Positions 1 through 7,780 of a DNA stretch of 31,885 bases are shown in pieces. The notes below the pieces were generated by a model that ran no database searches, was not told the DNA's origin, and worked only from the letters and a program-made list of their open reading frames with translations. The stretch is from contig DJVQ01000012.1 in assembly GCA_002441265.1 (NCBI GenBank), positions 26,879-58,763 on the forward strand. The letters are read 5' to 3'. Numbering within the stretch: the stretch's first letter is position 1; every line of letters begins with the position of its first letter. Source of the DNA: Syntrophaceae bacterium UBA6252 (GTDB lineage Bacteria; Desulfobacterota; Syntrophia; Syntrophales; UBA6807). The position numbers and the translations under genes are program-made.

Positions 1-632
1 GTGTTGGCGCCGATCTCCACGTCGTCGTCGATCTGGACGATCCCCGTCTGGGGCACCTTGAGGTTTTCCCGTCCCGGACCGGCGAATCCGAACCCGTCGC
101 TGCCGACGACGACGCCGGCGTGAAGGATGACCCGGTTCCCGATCCTGCAGCGCCGGTAAACCGAGACGTTGGGATACAGGACGGATGCTTCGCCGATCTC
201 CGCCTCGTCTCCCACGAAAACGCCGGGATACAGAACGGTTCCCGCGCCGATCCGGGCCCGTTCCCCGACGTACGCGCCGGGATACACCGTCGCCCCTTCC
301 TCGATCCGCGCGCCGGGGGAAATCCATGCCCCCGCCCTGATCCCGGGCGCCGGCCGCTTCTCCGGATAGAACAGGTCCAGGAGCCTCGCGAAGGCGACGT
401 ACGGGTCATCGGCGACGACCAGGTTTTTCCCCGGGACGTCGATTCCCTTGGGCACCAGGATGGCGGAGGCCCTCGTCCGTTCCAGAAGGGAACGGTATCG
501 GGGGTTCGTGAAGAAGGTGAGATCCCCTTCCTCCGCTTCCTGGAGGCCCCGGATGTGGCGCACCTGCACCGCTGCATCCCCGACGACGGCCGCGCCGACG
601 TGGGAGGCGATTTCCCCGACGGTTCTCGTCAT
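1..632 (-). CDS. lpxD: UDP-3-O-acylglucosamine N-acyltransferase LpxD (3' end outside window)
   Basis: Third step of lipid A synthesis: LpxD transfers a 3-hydroxyacyl chain from acyl carrier protein to UDP-3-O-acylglucosamine in the cytoplasm. About 210 residues are visible and no stop is reached, so the C-terminal part of a roughly 340-residue protein lies beyond the left edge. The start (MTRTVGEIASHVGA) is preceded by a GGAGG about 7 nt upstream. Residues 1-100 form the LpxD uridine-binding domain (…ILVPKGIDVPGKNLVVADDP). From about residue 100 there are left-handed beta-helix hexapeptide repeats (ISPGARIEEGATVYPGAYVG), followed by the LpxD-typical VVGSDGFGFA. It sits 42 nt downstream of skp/ompH in the classic bamA-skp-lpxD order; fabZ, lpxA and lpxB would be expected next, off the window. 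Confidence 0.95.
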   Translation of the reverse strand, partial: MTRTVGEIASHVGAAVVGDAAVQVRHIRGLQEAEEGDLTFFTNPRYRSLLERTRASAILVPKGIDVPGKNLVVADDPYVAFARLLDLFYPEKRPAPGIRAGAWISPGARIEEGATVYPGAYVGERARIGAGTVLYPGVFVGDEAEIGEASVLYPNVSVYRRCRIGNRVILHAGVVVGSDGFGFAGPGRENLKVPQTGIVQIDDDVEIGAN

Positions 633-674
633 GTCCACGCCTCCGGGTTCCTGCCCGCGAACGGGAGGCCCCTT

Positions 675-1199
675 CTATTTGTTCCCTTTTTTGAATTCCT
701 TGTCATATTCGGCAATGACCTTGGCGGAGATGTCCGACCCCGAGTCATAGTAGGCGAGACCCGGGCTGTCCGTGTCCATCACGGCCAGGTACCCTTCTTT
801 CTTGCCGATGGCGTTGATGATCTTGAGCACTTCGGGGACCAGTCTCTGCGTGATTTCCTGGTTCATCCGCTGCATGTCGGCATTGGCGTCCTCCACGAGA
901 CGCTTGTAGTCGCGGTACTGCTTTTCGTACTCGACCTCCTTTTCCTTCAGGGCCGCTTCGGTGAGGATGATCCGCTGCTTTTCCAGGGATTCCTTCATCT
1001 GCTGAAGCTCTTTTTCCCTTTCCTGGATTCTTATCTTGACGTTTTCGAAGGCTTTCTGGAAATCTTTGGTCGCCGCTTGTCCGGCAAGGGATTTCTGCAG
1101 GATTTCCTTCATGTTGATGTAAACGACCTTGTCCGCCGCCAGCAGGTTTCCCGTGGCGAGGAAAAAAAACGCAACCGTGAGAAGAATCACCCTTTTCAT
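675..1199 (-). CDS. skp: OmpH/Skp-family periplasmic chaperone
   Basis: Periplasmic chaperone that holds unfolded outer-membrane proteins on the way to the Bam complex. The 174-residue product starts with MKRVILLTVAFFFLATGNLLAA, a lysine/arginine n-region, a hydrophobic core and an Ala-rich cleavage site near residue 21. An AAGGAG sits 6-7 nt before this ATG, so I chose it over the longer upstream in-frame start. The mature part begins with the family's VVYINMKEILQKS strand. It then has a long charged coiled-coil (about residues 45-125, rich in E, K, Q) that forms the tentacles of Skp, and ends with the returning beta-strand GYLAVMDTDS. It is encoded between bamA and lpxD, its usual place, and is probably co-transcribed with both. 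Confidence 0.92.
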   Translation of the reverse strand: MKRVILLTVAFFFLATGNLLAADKVVYINMKEILQKSLAGQAATKDFQKAFENVKIRIQEREKELQQMKESLEKQRIILTEAALKEKEVEYEKQYRDYKRLVEDANADMQRMNQEITQRLVPEVLKIINAIGKKEGYLAVMDTDSPGLAYYDSGSDISAKVIAEYDKEFKKGNK

Positions 1200-1237
1200 C
1201 TTTTTTCTCCTTGAATGGGATATTCTTGCTTTCTTCC

Positions 1238-3895
1238 TTACATGAACATTCCGATGGTGAATTCCCACCGGTTTGCCGATTCGTCGTCCTTCCGGTCCAG
1301 GACGTACCCCCACTCGAGCCGCAGGGGGCCGATGGGCGAATACCAGCGGATGCCGGCGCCCGCCGTCTTCCGCATGTCACCGATATGGTAGCCGCTTTCC
1401 CAGGCGTTGCCGGTGTCGAAGAACACGACCCCCTTCAGCCCGGCCGTCTTGAGAAGGGGGATGATCACTTCCACGTTGAAGTTGAGCATGGTGAGGCCGC
1501 CGATGAGGTCCCCCGTTTCCGGATCGGTTGGCCCGATGTCCCGGAGTCCCCGGAGCGTGGAGATGCCGCCGAGATAATACCGCTCGTAGATGGGTACGTC
1601 CTTGCCTTCCATGGGGTTGATGTATCCGATCCTGCCCCGGACGTGGAACACATATTCGAAGGGCAGGGGGAAGAACCACGCGGAATCCGCCGAGTACTTG
1701 GTGAAGGCCGCCTCTCCCCCGAAAATGGTGCCCGTCTGCTGGACGGAAACGCTGTTTTTCGATCCCCGGCTGGGAAAGAGCCAGTCGTCCGTCGTGTCCC
1801 GGATGAGGGTCACGGTGACCCCGCTGGAGGTGATTTTCCCTTCCTGCTTCTTGATATAGTAGGATGCGTCGTCCTCGAGGTTGTAAATGTCGTTCGTGGA
1901 GAGACGGTATTCGACATAGCCCTTGACGTATTCGAAGAGGGGGTACCCCAGGGCGAAGGCGGCGCCTGTCGTGTCGAGATCGTACGTGTCGTAGTCCTTA
2001 TCCATCTTCCATGCTTCGACGCGGCTCCACAGGGGCATGTCGAAAAGCCAGGGTTCCACCAGGGAGAGTTCGTAATTGGTCGTCTGGGCACCGAAATAAC
2101 CGTTGAGACTGAGGGTCTGCCCCCGGCCGAAGAGGTTCCGCTGGGCGATCTGGGCCATGAAAAGGGCGTTTTCGTTGGCGCTGTATCCCGCGCCGACACT
2201 GAACATACCCGTGGCCATCTCCTTGACCTGGATGTCGATGTCCATGAGACTTTCGTCGGGACCCTTCTCCGTCTGGAAATTGACCTCTTCGAAGAAACGG
2301 AGCTGGGTGAGGTTGATGTAGCTCGCCTTCATCCCATCCCGGCTGTACCGGTCCCCTTCAACGAACCGCAGTTCACGCCGGATGACCTTGTCTCTGGTTT
2401 TGGTGTTCCCCGAGATCGTGATCCGGTTGAAGTACACGGGGATCTTCTTCTCGATCCGGTAGGAGACGTCGACCCGCTGCTCCTGTTCGTCGATGAGGGT
2501 CTGCGGGATGACCGTCGCGTAGGCGTAGCCTTCGTTGTTGCACGCTTCCTGCAGGGTGTCCACATCCCTCAGGACCTCTTCCTTGCTGAAGTAATTCTTT
2601 TCCCGGATGCTCAGTTTTTCCAGAAGCCGTTCCCGGGAGACGTCGATCGTGTCCCCTTCGATCGCCACGGTTCCCACCCGGAAGAGTTTTCCCTCCGTGA
2701 TGGGAATGGTGACGTAGATCCACTTCCGGTCGTCCGTGATTTCCGGTTCCCCCACGTTGGCATCGATGTACCCGTGGTTCTGGTAGAATGCCGCGATGAT
2801 TCGCGTGTCCTCCTTCAACTGATCCGCTTTCAGGAGTCCCGAATCGGTGAGAAAGGCGAAGAATCCCTTTTCGGTCGTCTTCATGAGAGACCGCAGTTCC
2901 TTTTCGGTGAAGGCCTGGTTTCCCTTGAATTCGATCGACCGGATGTAGAGCTTCTCGTATTCCTTGATTTTCACGAGAACACGGATCTCTTTTCCCGTTT
3001 CTTCGATCTCGTAGGAGACTTCGGCGTTCCGGTATCCTTTGTCGTGGTATAGGGCCCTGATTTTTTCCACATCCCCCTTGACGCGTTCCAGGTCGAGAAT
3101 CTGGCGGGTTTTGATGGTCATCACCGCCTCGATCTCACCCCTGCTGACGCCGTCGAATCCCTGGATGTTGATTTCCGAGATCAGGGGTTTTTCCTCCACC
3201 ACGAAGGTGAGGATCAGTCCTTCCGCGCCCGCTTCCTTCTCCACCTGGACATCACGGAAGTATCCCATTTTGTAGATATTTTTTATATCATCGGCGATGC
3301 GGTTCCGGTCATAGAAGCGGCCTTTCCTGCTGCCGAGGACATTCTGGACGGCGATGCTTTCGATTTTCCGGTTTCCCTGGACCCGGACGGCCTCGATCCG
3401 CTGGTCCGGAAGGGCGACGAGAAGGATCTTCTCGCCCAGGTCCCGCGACAGGTTTCCGATCTTTTCCAGGCTCTTCCCCTGAACGAACAGGTCGCTTCGA
3501 AGTCCCGATGCGAGGTTCCAGACGGTTCCATCCATGCTGACCTCGTTCCCGAGAACGGTCACGCTTCCCGTGACGACGAAATCCGCCTTCTGTTCCCTTC
3601 CCATGGAAAGGGCTTCCCGCTCGCCGATTTTTTCTTCCGGCGGCAGGGAAAGGGAACCGGTGTCCTCCAGGACCTCGAGACCCTCCGCCGCTCGCAGCCG
3701 GGAAGTCAGGGTTTCCAGGGATGTCGTACGGATGTCCTGGGCGTCCGCGGGGCTGAACACGGCGAAAGGCACAAGCAGGATTCTCTTGACCTCCCCGTTT
3801 CCGTGGGCCGGCGGCGCCGGACAGAGGAAACCAAGCGCGACGAGGAGCATGAATACCCGGAAATGCAGTTTCTGATGCAGGTTACCTGAGTTCAT
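1238..3895 (-). CDS. bamA: Outer-membrane protein assembly factor BamA with an extra N-terminal TolB/CsgG-like domain
   Basis: Central Omp85 component of the Bam complex, inserting beta-barrel proteins in the outer membrane. At 885 residues it is longer than usual (E. coli about 810). A signal peptide spans about residues 1-32. Residues 36-163 (ILLVPFAVFSPADAQ … ADFVVTGSVTVLGNEV) resemble the TolB N-terminal/CsgG/FlgO-type fold rather than a POTRA domain. POTRA repeats follow from about 166 (RIEAVRVQGNRKIES, LYIRSIEFKGNQAFTEKE, YFNRITISGNTKTRDKVI). The Omp85 barrel occupies the C-terminal 350 residues, with the L6-loop motif as LGGISTLRGL (usual VRGF/Y). It ends in Phe-Met instead of a terminal aromatic residue. 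The start overlaps lolD by 14 nt; Met16 is an alternative start with a shorter signal sequence. Confidence 0.95.
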   Translation of the reverse strand: MNSGNLHQKLHFRVFMLLVALGFLCPAPPAHGNGEVKRILLVPFAVFSPADAQDIRTTSLETLTSRLRAAEGLEVLEDTGSLSLPPEEKIGEREALSMGREQKADFVVTGSVTVLGNEVSMDGTVWNLASGLRSDLFVQGKSLEKIGNLSRDLGEKILLVALPDQRIEAVRVQGNRKIESIAVQNVLGSRKGRFYDRNRIADDIKNIYKMGYFRDVQVEKEAGAEGLILTFVVEEKPLISEINIQGFDGVSRGEIEAVMTIKTRQILDLERVKGDVEKIRALYHDKGYRNAEVSYEIEETGKEIRVLVKIKEYEKLYIRSIEFKGNQAFTEKELRSLMKTTEKGFFAFLTDSGLLKADQLKEDTRIIAAFYQNHGYIDANVGEPEITDDRKWIYVTIPITEGKLFRVGTVAIEGDTIDVSRERLLEKLSIREKNYFSKEEVLRDVDTLQEACNNEGYAYATVIPQTLIDEQEQRVDVSYRIEKKIPVYFNRITISGNTKTRDKVIRRELRFVEGDRYSRDGMKASYINLTQLRFFEEVNFQTEKGPDESLMDIDIQVKEMATGMFSVGAGYSANENALFMAQIAQRNLFGRGQTLSLNGYFGAQTTNYELSLVEPWLFDMPLWSRVEAWKMDKDYDTYDLDTTGAAFALGYPLFEYVKGYVEYRLSTNDIYNLEDDASYYIKKQEGKITSSGVTVTLIRDTTDDWLFPSRGSKNSVSVQQTGTIFGGEAAFTKYSADSAWFFPLPFEYVFHVRGRIGYINPMEGKDVPIYERYYLGGISTLRGLRDIGPTDPETGDLIGGLTMLNFNVEVIIPLLKTAGLKGVVFFDTGNAWESGYHIGDMRKTAGAGIRWYSPIGPLRLEWGYVLDRKDDESANRWEFTIGMFM

Positions 3896-4574
3896 AGAGA
3901 AGACCGTCCTTGATGCCGACGGAACGGGTCATTCGCTCCGCCAGTTTCTCGTTGTGGGTCACGATGACAAGGGTAATTTGTCGATTTCCGTTCAGTTCCA
4001 GAAGAATTTCCTGGATTTTTCCGCCGGTTTCCGTGTCCAGGTTTCCCGTGGGTTCGTCGGCCAGCAGAATCTCCGGATCCATGATCAGCGCGCGGGCGAT
4101 AGCCACCCGCTGCTGCTCTCCGCCTGACAGCTCCCCCGGTTTGTGCGTCAATCTATCACCGAGGTCCAAGGCCGTCAAGAGAGCGGCGGCCTTCTCCCCG
4201 GCCCTGCGCGGCGACATCCGCTGGATCAGGGCGGGCATCATGGCGTTTTCCAGGCTCGTGAATTCGGGAAGAAGATGATGGGACTGGAAAACAAACCCGA
4301 TGTTGCGGTTCCGGAAGATCGCCCGCCGGCGTTCGTTCCACTGGAAGATGTCGTCGCCCTTGAATAGAACCCTCCCTGTCGTCGGCTGGTCGAGAGCTCC
4401 CAGGATGTTGAGAAGGGTGCTTTTCCCAGCCCCGGAAAGGCCGACGATTGCAAGGGAATCGCCCCGGTGAATCGTGAGATTCAGTCCTTTGAGGACCTCC
4501 ACCACCGTTCCGTTCTTGACGAACTTCCGGGTCAGGTCCTCGACGGCGAGAATGGGCGCGGTTTCCTGCGTCAC
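3882..4574 (-). CDS. lolD: Lipoprotein-releasing system ATP-binding protein LolD
   Basis: ATPase of the LolCDE ABC transporter, which extracts outer-membrane lipoproteins from the inner membrane and hands them to LolA. The 230-residue length is normal. Visible motifs are Walker A GLSGAGKST, the Q-loop in GFVFQSHHLLPEFTSLEN (typical of the MacB/LolD class), the signature LSGGEQQR, Walker B ILLADEPTGNLD and the switch histidine in VIVTHNEKL. Translation starts at GTG (GTGACGCAG), 8 nt after the lolC/E stop. The AGGTGA just upstream, overlapping that stop, can serve as the ribosome-binding site. Its end overlaps the bamA start, so lysS-lol-bamA-skp-lpxD looks like one transcript. Confidence 0.95.
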   Translation of the reverse strand: MTQETAPILAVEDLTRKFVKNGTVVEVLKGLNLTIHRGDSLAIVGLSGAGKSTLLNILGALDQPTTGRVLFKGDDIFQWNERRRAIFRNRNIGFVFQSHHLLPEFTSLENAMMPALIQRMSPRRAGEKAAALLTALDLGDRLTHKPGELSGGEQQRVAIARALIMDPEILLADEPTGNLDTETGGKIQEILLELNGNRQITLVIVTHNEKLAERMTRSVGIKDGLLYELR

Positions 4575-4582
4575 GGGGTCAC

Positions 4583-5842
4583 CTACTCGTACCGGAGGGC
4601 TTCCACGGGATCCAGGCGGGAGGCCCTCCAGGCCGGATACAGAGTGGCCAGGAAACTCAGGATCATGGTCACGATCACGATGATGACCACGTCCCCGTAG
4701 TTGATCCGGGAGGGAAGCTCGCTCAGGTAGTAAACGTCCCCCGGAAGAATTTTGAAGCCGAACAGCTCCTCGACGAAAACCGATATCCTTTCCAGCTTGA
4801 GGGCGACGAGAATCCCGGCGATGCAGCCGAGCACCGTTCCGGTGGCCCCGATCATGAGTCCCTGGAGCATGAAGATTTTCATGATGCCCGTCGCCGTCGC
4901 TCCCAGGGATTTCAGGATGGCGATGTCCTTCGTTTTCTCCATGACCACCATGGTGAGGGAGGTGATGAGATTGAAGGCCGCCACCACCACGATCAGGCTC
5001 AGGATGATGAACATGACCCGTTTTTCCAGACGGAGCGCGGCGAACAGATTCTTGTTCATCTCCATCCAGTTCCTTGCCCAGTAGGGATACCCGAGACGGG
5101 ATTGGATGTCCCGGGCGATCTTTTCCGCTTCGTAGAGGTTTTGCACCTTGATTTCGAGTCCCGTCACCTCGTCTCCCATGTTCAGGAATTTCTGGGATTC
5201 CTTGAGCGAGATGAAGGCGAGGGACGCGTCGTACTCGTAAAAACCGGACTCGAAGATCCCGACGACGGCGAACTTCCGAAGCCGGGGCACGAGCCCCATG
5301 GGGGTCGGGACGCCCATGGGCGAAAGCACCTCCACGGTGTCGCCCAGGAAGGCGCCGATCTGGCCCGAAAGCTCCTTGCCGATGAGGATGCCGGGGGGGT
5401 CGTTTTCCCCGTTTCGCGGCCGGTTCAGCTCACCCACGTTCCCCGCCGAAATTTTCCCGAAATCGATCACCTTCCCCGAGCTTTCCGGGTCGATTCCCCG
5501 GAGGACGACGCCCGTCACCCGTTCGTCCTTTTTGATCATGGCCTGGCCGTAGATGAAGGGGGTCGTCGCGACCACGCCGGGAACCTTTGCGACCTCGGCC
5601 GCGACCCGGTCGAAGTCGCCGATGGGGCCCGCATACCGGGTGAGGATGACGTGGGAATTGATTCCCAAGATCTTGTTCCGGAGGTCCGTCTCGAACCCGT
5701 TCATGACGGCGAGAACGATGATCAGGGCGGCCACGCCCAGGAAGATTCCCGCCACGGACATGAAGGAGACGAGGGAAACGAACACCTGTTTCCTCTTTGC
5801 GCGGAGGTACCTTCGGGCTATGAAGAACTCATACAGGGGCAT
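4583..5842 (-). CDS. lolC: Lipoprotein-releasing ABC transporter permease LolC/LolE
   Basis: Inner-membrane permease partner of LolD. The 419-residue product has the LolC/E N-terminus MPLYEFFIARRYLRAKR followed by a transmembrane helix (about residues 22-48, VSLVSFMSVAGIFLGVAALI). A large periplasmic domain follows (about 50-270), then the FtsX-type C-terminal block of three helices (about 275-410), ending in the conserved YPAWRASRLDPVEALRYE. Only one permease gene is present, so it probably works as a homodimer doing both LolC and LolE jobs, as in many deltaproteobacteria (family knowledge). It lies between lysS (86 nt upstream) and lolD. A GAGGAG lies 14 nt before the ATG, rather far for a ribosome-binding site, so the start is slightly uncertain. 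Confidence 0.93.
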   Translation of the reverse strand: MPLYEFFIARRYLRAKRKQVFVSLVSFMSVAGIFLGVAALIIVLAVMNGFETDLRNKILGINSHVILTRYAGPIGDFDRVAAEVAKVPGVVATTPFIYGQAMIKKDERVTGVVLRGIDPESSGKVIDFGKISAGNVGELNRPRNGENDPPGILIGKELSGQIGAFLGDTVEVLSPMGVPTPMGLVPRLRKFAVVGIFESGFYEYDASLAFISLKESQKFLNMGDEVTGLEIKVQNLYEAEKIARDIQSRLGYPYWARNWMEMNKNLFAALRLEKRVMFIILSLIVVVAAFNLITSLTMVVMEKTKDIAILKSLGATATGIMKIFMLQGLMIGATGTVLGCIAGILVALKLERISVFVEELFGFKILPGDVYYLSELPSRINYGDVVIIVIVTMILSFLATLYPAWRASRLDPVEALRYE

Positions 5843-5928
5843 GGGATGCCGGGATACTCCTCAAGGGTTTCCGGTGAATCCGGTCGTGCATGCAGTGACA
5901 GGGAAAAGGTCCCCCCGCATTCCGGTCG

Positions 5929-7416
5929 CTACGGGGTGGTTCCCTCCTTTGCCCGCAGTTGCGGATACAGAATGACGTCCCGGATGGACGGGGAATCGGT
6001 AAAGAGCATGACTAGCCTGTCGATTCCGATGCCCTCCCCGGCGGTGGGGGGCATTCCGTACTCGAGCGCCGTGATGTAGTCCTCGTCCATGGCGTGTGCT
6101 TCCTCGTCCCCTGCTTCCCTTTCCCGGAGCTGCTGCAGGAAACGTTCCCGCTGGTCTGCCGGGTCGTTCAACTCGGAAAAGGCGTTCGCGATTTCCCTTC
6201 CATGGATGTAAAGTTCGAACCGGTCCGCCACGTCCGGTTCCTTCGAGTTCCTTCTCGAAAGGGGCGAGACCTCGATCGGGTATCCCGTGACGAAGGTCGG
6301 TTGGAGGAGCTTTTCCTCCACCGTCTCCTCGAACACGGTCATGAGGAGTTTTCCCAGGGGGTCGCTTTCTTTCACTTCCATGCCCCGCTCCTCGGCGAAC
6401 CGGTACAGGCGTTCGCGGTCTTCCAGGATCGCGGGGTCCACGTTTCCGTATTCGATGACGGCGTCGCGCACGCTGATCCGCTTCCAGGGCGGCGTGAGGT
6501 CGATTTCCGTTCCCTGGTAGGTGAACCGGGACGACCCGAAGAGATCGGAAGCGACGTGGTTCAGAAGCTCTTCCGTTATGACCATCAGGTCTTCGAACGT
6601 GGCGTAGGCCATGTAAAATTCGATCATGGTGAACTCGGGATTGTGGAAGGTGGAGATTCCCTCGTTCCGGAAATTGCGGTTGATTTCGTAGACCCTTTCC
6701 AGTCCCCCGACGACCAGCCTCTTGAGGTAGAGTTCCGGAGCGATCCGGAGGTAGAGATCCATCCCCAGCGTGTTGTGATGGGTCTTGAAGGGCTTGGCCA
6801 TGGCGCCTCCCGCGAGGGGATGCATCATGGGGGTCTCGACTTCGAGGAAATCCCGCTCGTTCATGAACTCCCGGATCATGCGGATGATCCGGCTCCGCTT
6901 CAGGAAGACTTCCCGGCTCCCGGGATTGACGATGAGGTCCAGGTGCCGCTGGCGGTACCGGATCTCCACGTCGGTGAGCCCGTGCCATTTTTCCGGAAGG
7001 GGACGAAGCGCCTTGGAAAGAAGCCGGACATGCTTCGCCTCGACGGTGAGTTCCCCCGTGCGGGTCTTGAAAACCGGTCCCGACACGGAAACGATGTCCC
7101 CGATGTCGAATTTCTGAAACCGCGCGAAGGACTCCTCTCCGATCCCGTCCTTCTTCACGTATACCTGGATCTTTCCCGTACGGTCCTGGAGATTCAGGAA
7201 GGAGGCCTTCCCGAAGTTCCGCAACGCCATGAGCCGTCCCGCCAGGTCGAAGGTTTCCCCCGTTCCCGCCAGTTCCTCCGGCGTTTTTTCGTCGAAACGG
7301 CGGTGAAGCGTTTCCGCCGTATCGGTCACTTTCGCGTCGTTGGGATAGGATTCGATTCCCTCACCGGCAAGGGCCTGGAGCTTCTCCCTGCGGATCCGTA
7401 CCAGTTCGTCTTCCAT
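5929..7416 (-). CDS. lysS: Lysyl-tRNA synthetase (class II)
   Basis: Charges tRNA-Lys with lysine in the cytoplasm. The product is 495 residues, standard for bacterial class II LysRS. The chosen start is MEDELVRIRREKLQAL, preceded by AAGGA 8 nt upstream; an in-frame ATG 19 codons further upstream would add a non-conserved hydrophobic stretch. The N-terminal OB-fold anticodon-binding domain covers about residues 55-150 (GRLMALRNFGKASFLNLQD). The catalytic core shows motif 1 (FLEVETPMM), motif 2 (NRNFRNEGISTFHNPEFTM) and motif 3 (GEGIGIDRLVMLF), the last within 30 residues of the C-terminus. It is the first gene of the minus-strand envelope cluster, with a promoter candidate directly upstream. 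Confidence 0.97.
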   Translation of the reverse strand: MEDELVRIRREKLQALAGEGIESYPNDAKVTDTAETLHRRFDEKTPEELAGTGETFDLAGRLMALRNFGKASFLNLQDRTGKIQVYVKKDGIGEESFARFQKFDIGDIVSVSGPVFKTRTGELTVEAKHVRLLSKALRPLPEKWHGLTDVEIRYRQRHLDLIVNPGSREVFLKRSRIIRMIREFMNERDFLEVETPMMHPLAGGAMAKPFKTHHNTLGMDLYLRIAPELYLKRLVVGGLERVYEINRNFRNEGISTFHNPEFTMIEFYMAYATFEDLMVITEELLNHVASDLFGSSRFTYQGTEIDLTPPWKRISVRDAVIEYGNVDPAILEDRERLYRFAEERGMEVKESDPLGKLLMTVFEETVEEKLLQPTFVTGYPIEVSPLSRRNSKEPDVADRFELYIHGREIANAFSELNDPADQRERFLQQLREREAGDEEAHAMDEDYITALEYGMPPTAGEGIGIDRLVMLFTDSPSIRDVILYPQLRAKEGTTP

Positions 7417-7452
7417 GTCTTCGATCCTTGTGAATAAGTATAAGGCTATGAT

Positions 7453-7480
7453 GACTATATTTTTTTCATTCAATAGTCAA
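7453..7480 (-). promoter_or_regulatory. Candidate promoter of lysS with an embedded inverted repeat
   Basis: On the minus strand a TTGACT (7475-7480) and a TATAGT (7454-7459) lie 15 bp apart, within an A/T-rich stretch that contrasts with the GC-rich surroundings and sits about 40-60 nt upstream of lysS. A 6-bp inverted repeat, GACTAT (7453-7458) and ATAGTC (7473-7478), brackets the spacer and overlaps both promoter hexamers, so it could be an operator. The spacing is shorter than the 17 bp optimum. Prediction from sequence only. Confidence 0.45.
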
Positions 7481-7521
7481 GCCCGAATTGCGGAAAGGAC
7501 CTCTCCGATGCAAGAAAAGAA

Positions 7522-7556
7522 TTGACAAAGGGTGATGGAGGAAATTAGGATTCCTC
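7522..7556 (+). promoter_or_regulatory. Candidate promoter toward rfaE1
   Basis: TTGACA at 7522-7527 and TAGGAT at 7546-7551 are 18 bp apart. A short inverted repeat GAGGAA (7538-7543)/TTCCTC (7551-7556) overlaps the -10. It points to the plus-strand operon beginning with rfaE1, about 230 nt downstream, which would place repeat copy 1 inside the untranslated leader. Apart from the two divergent promoter candidates and the repeat, I see nothing else in 7417-7780. Confidence 0.45.
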
Positions 7557-7562
7557 ATCTTT

Positions 7563-7690
7563 TGACGGCTTCGCCAAAAGCCCATATGCTGCGTTGCCCT
7601 TCATCCCTCGTCCCTGCGGCGTACCGGAAGTACGCCTCGGTCCTCAGGAATCGGGCGCCTTGCCTATGGAGCTTTTTGCTTTGCCGTTCG
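7563..7690 (+). repeat. Dispersed palindromic repeat, copy 1
   Basis: A 128-bp element beginning TGACGGCTTCG and ending GCTTTGCCGTTCGG; its ends are imperfect inverted repeats of one another. Inside is a perfect 7-bp hairpin, GGCGTAC (7618-7624)/GTACGCC (7630-7636). The same order of blocks (CATATG…GTTGCCCTTC…CTGCGGCGTAC…TACGCCTC…CGGGCGCCTTGCCTA…GGAGCTTTTT) recurs at 20158-20276 (minus) and, more diverged, at 26278-26405. I recognise the general pattern as a widespread non-coding repeat in deltaproteobacterial genomes. It has no coding capacity and is probably a REP-like or MITE-like element. Confidence 0.85.
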
Positions 7691-7780
7691 GAGCAGTGTC
7701 GTTGAACGCTTGACGGAGCGGTTCGCCTCTGGAGGAATCGCCTCCGGAAAATATGAAGGGAGCATACGAGACCGGTTCCC

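Noticed and set aside
7563..7690. CRISPR array interpretation of the dispersed repeat.
   Set aside because: The copies are single, about 6-13 kb apart, over 100 bp long and on both strands, with no spacers or cas genes.
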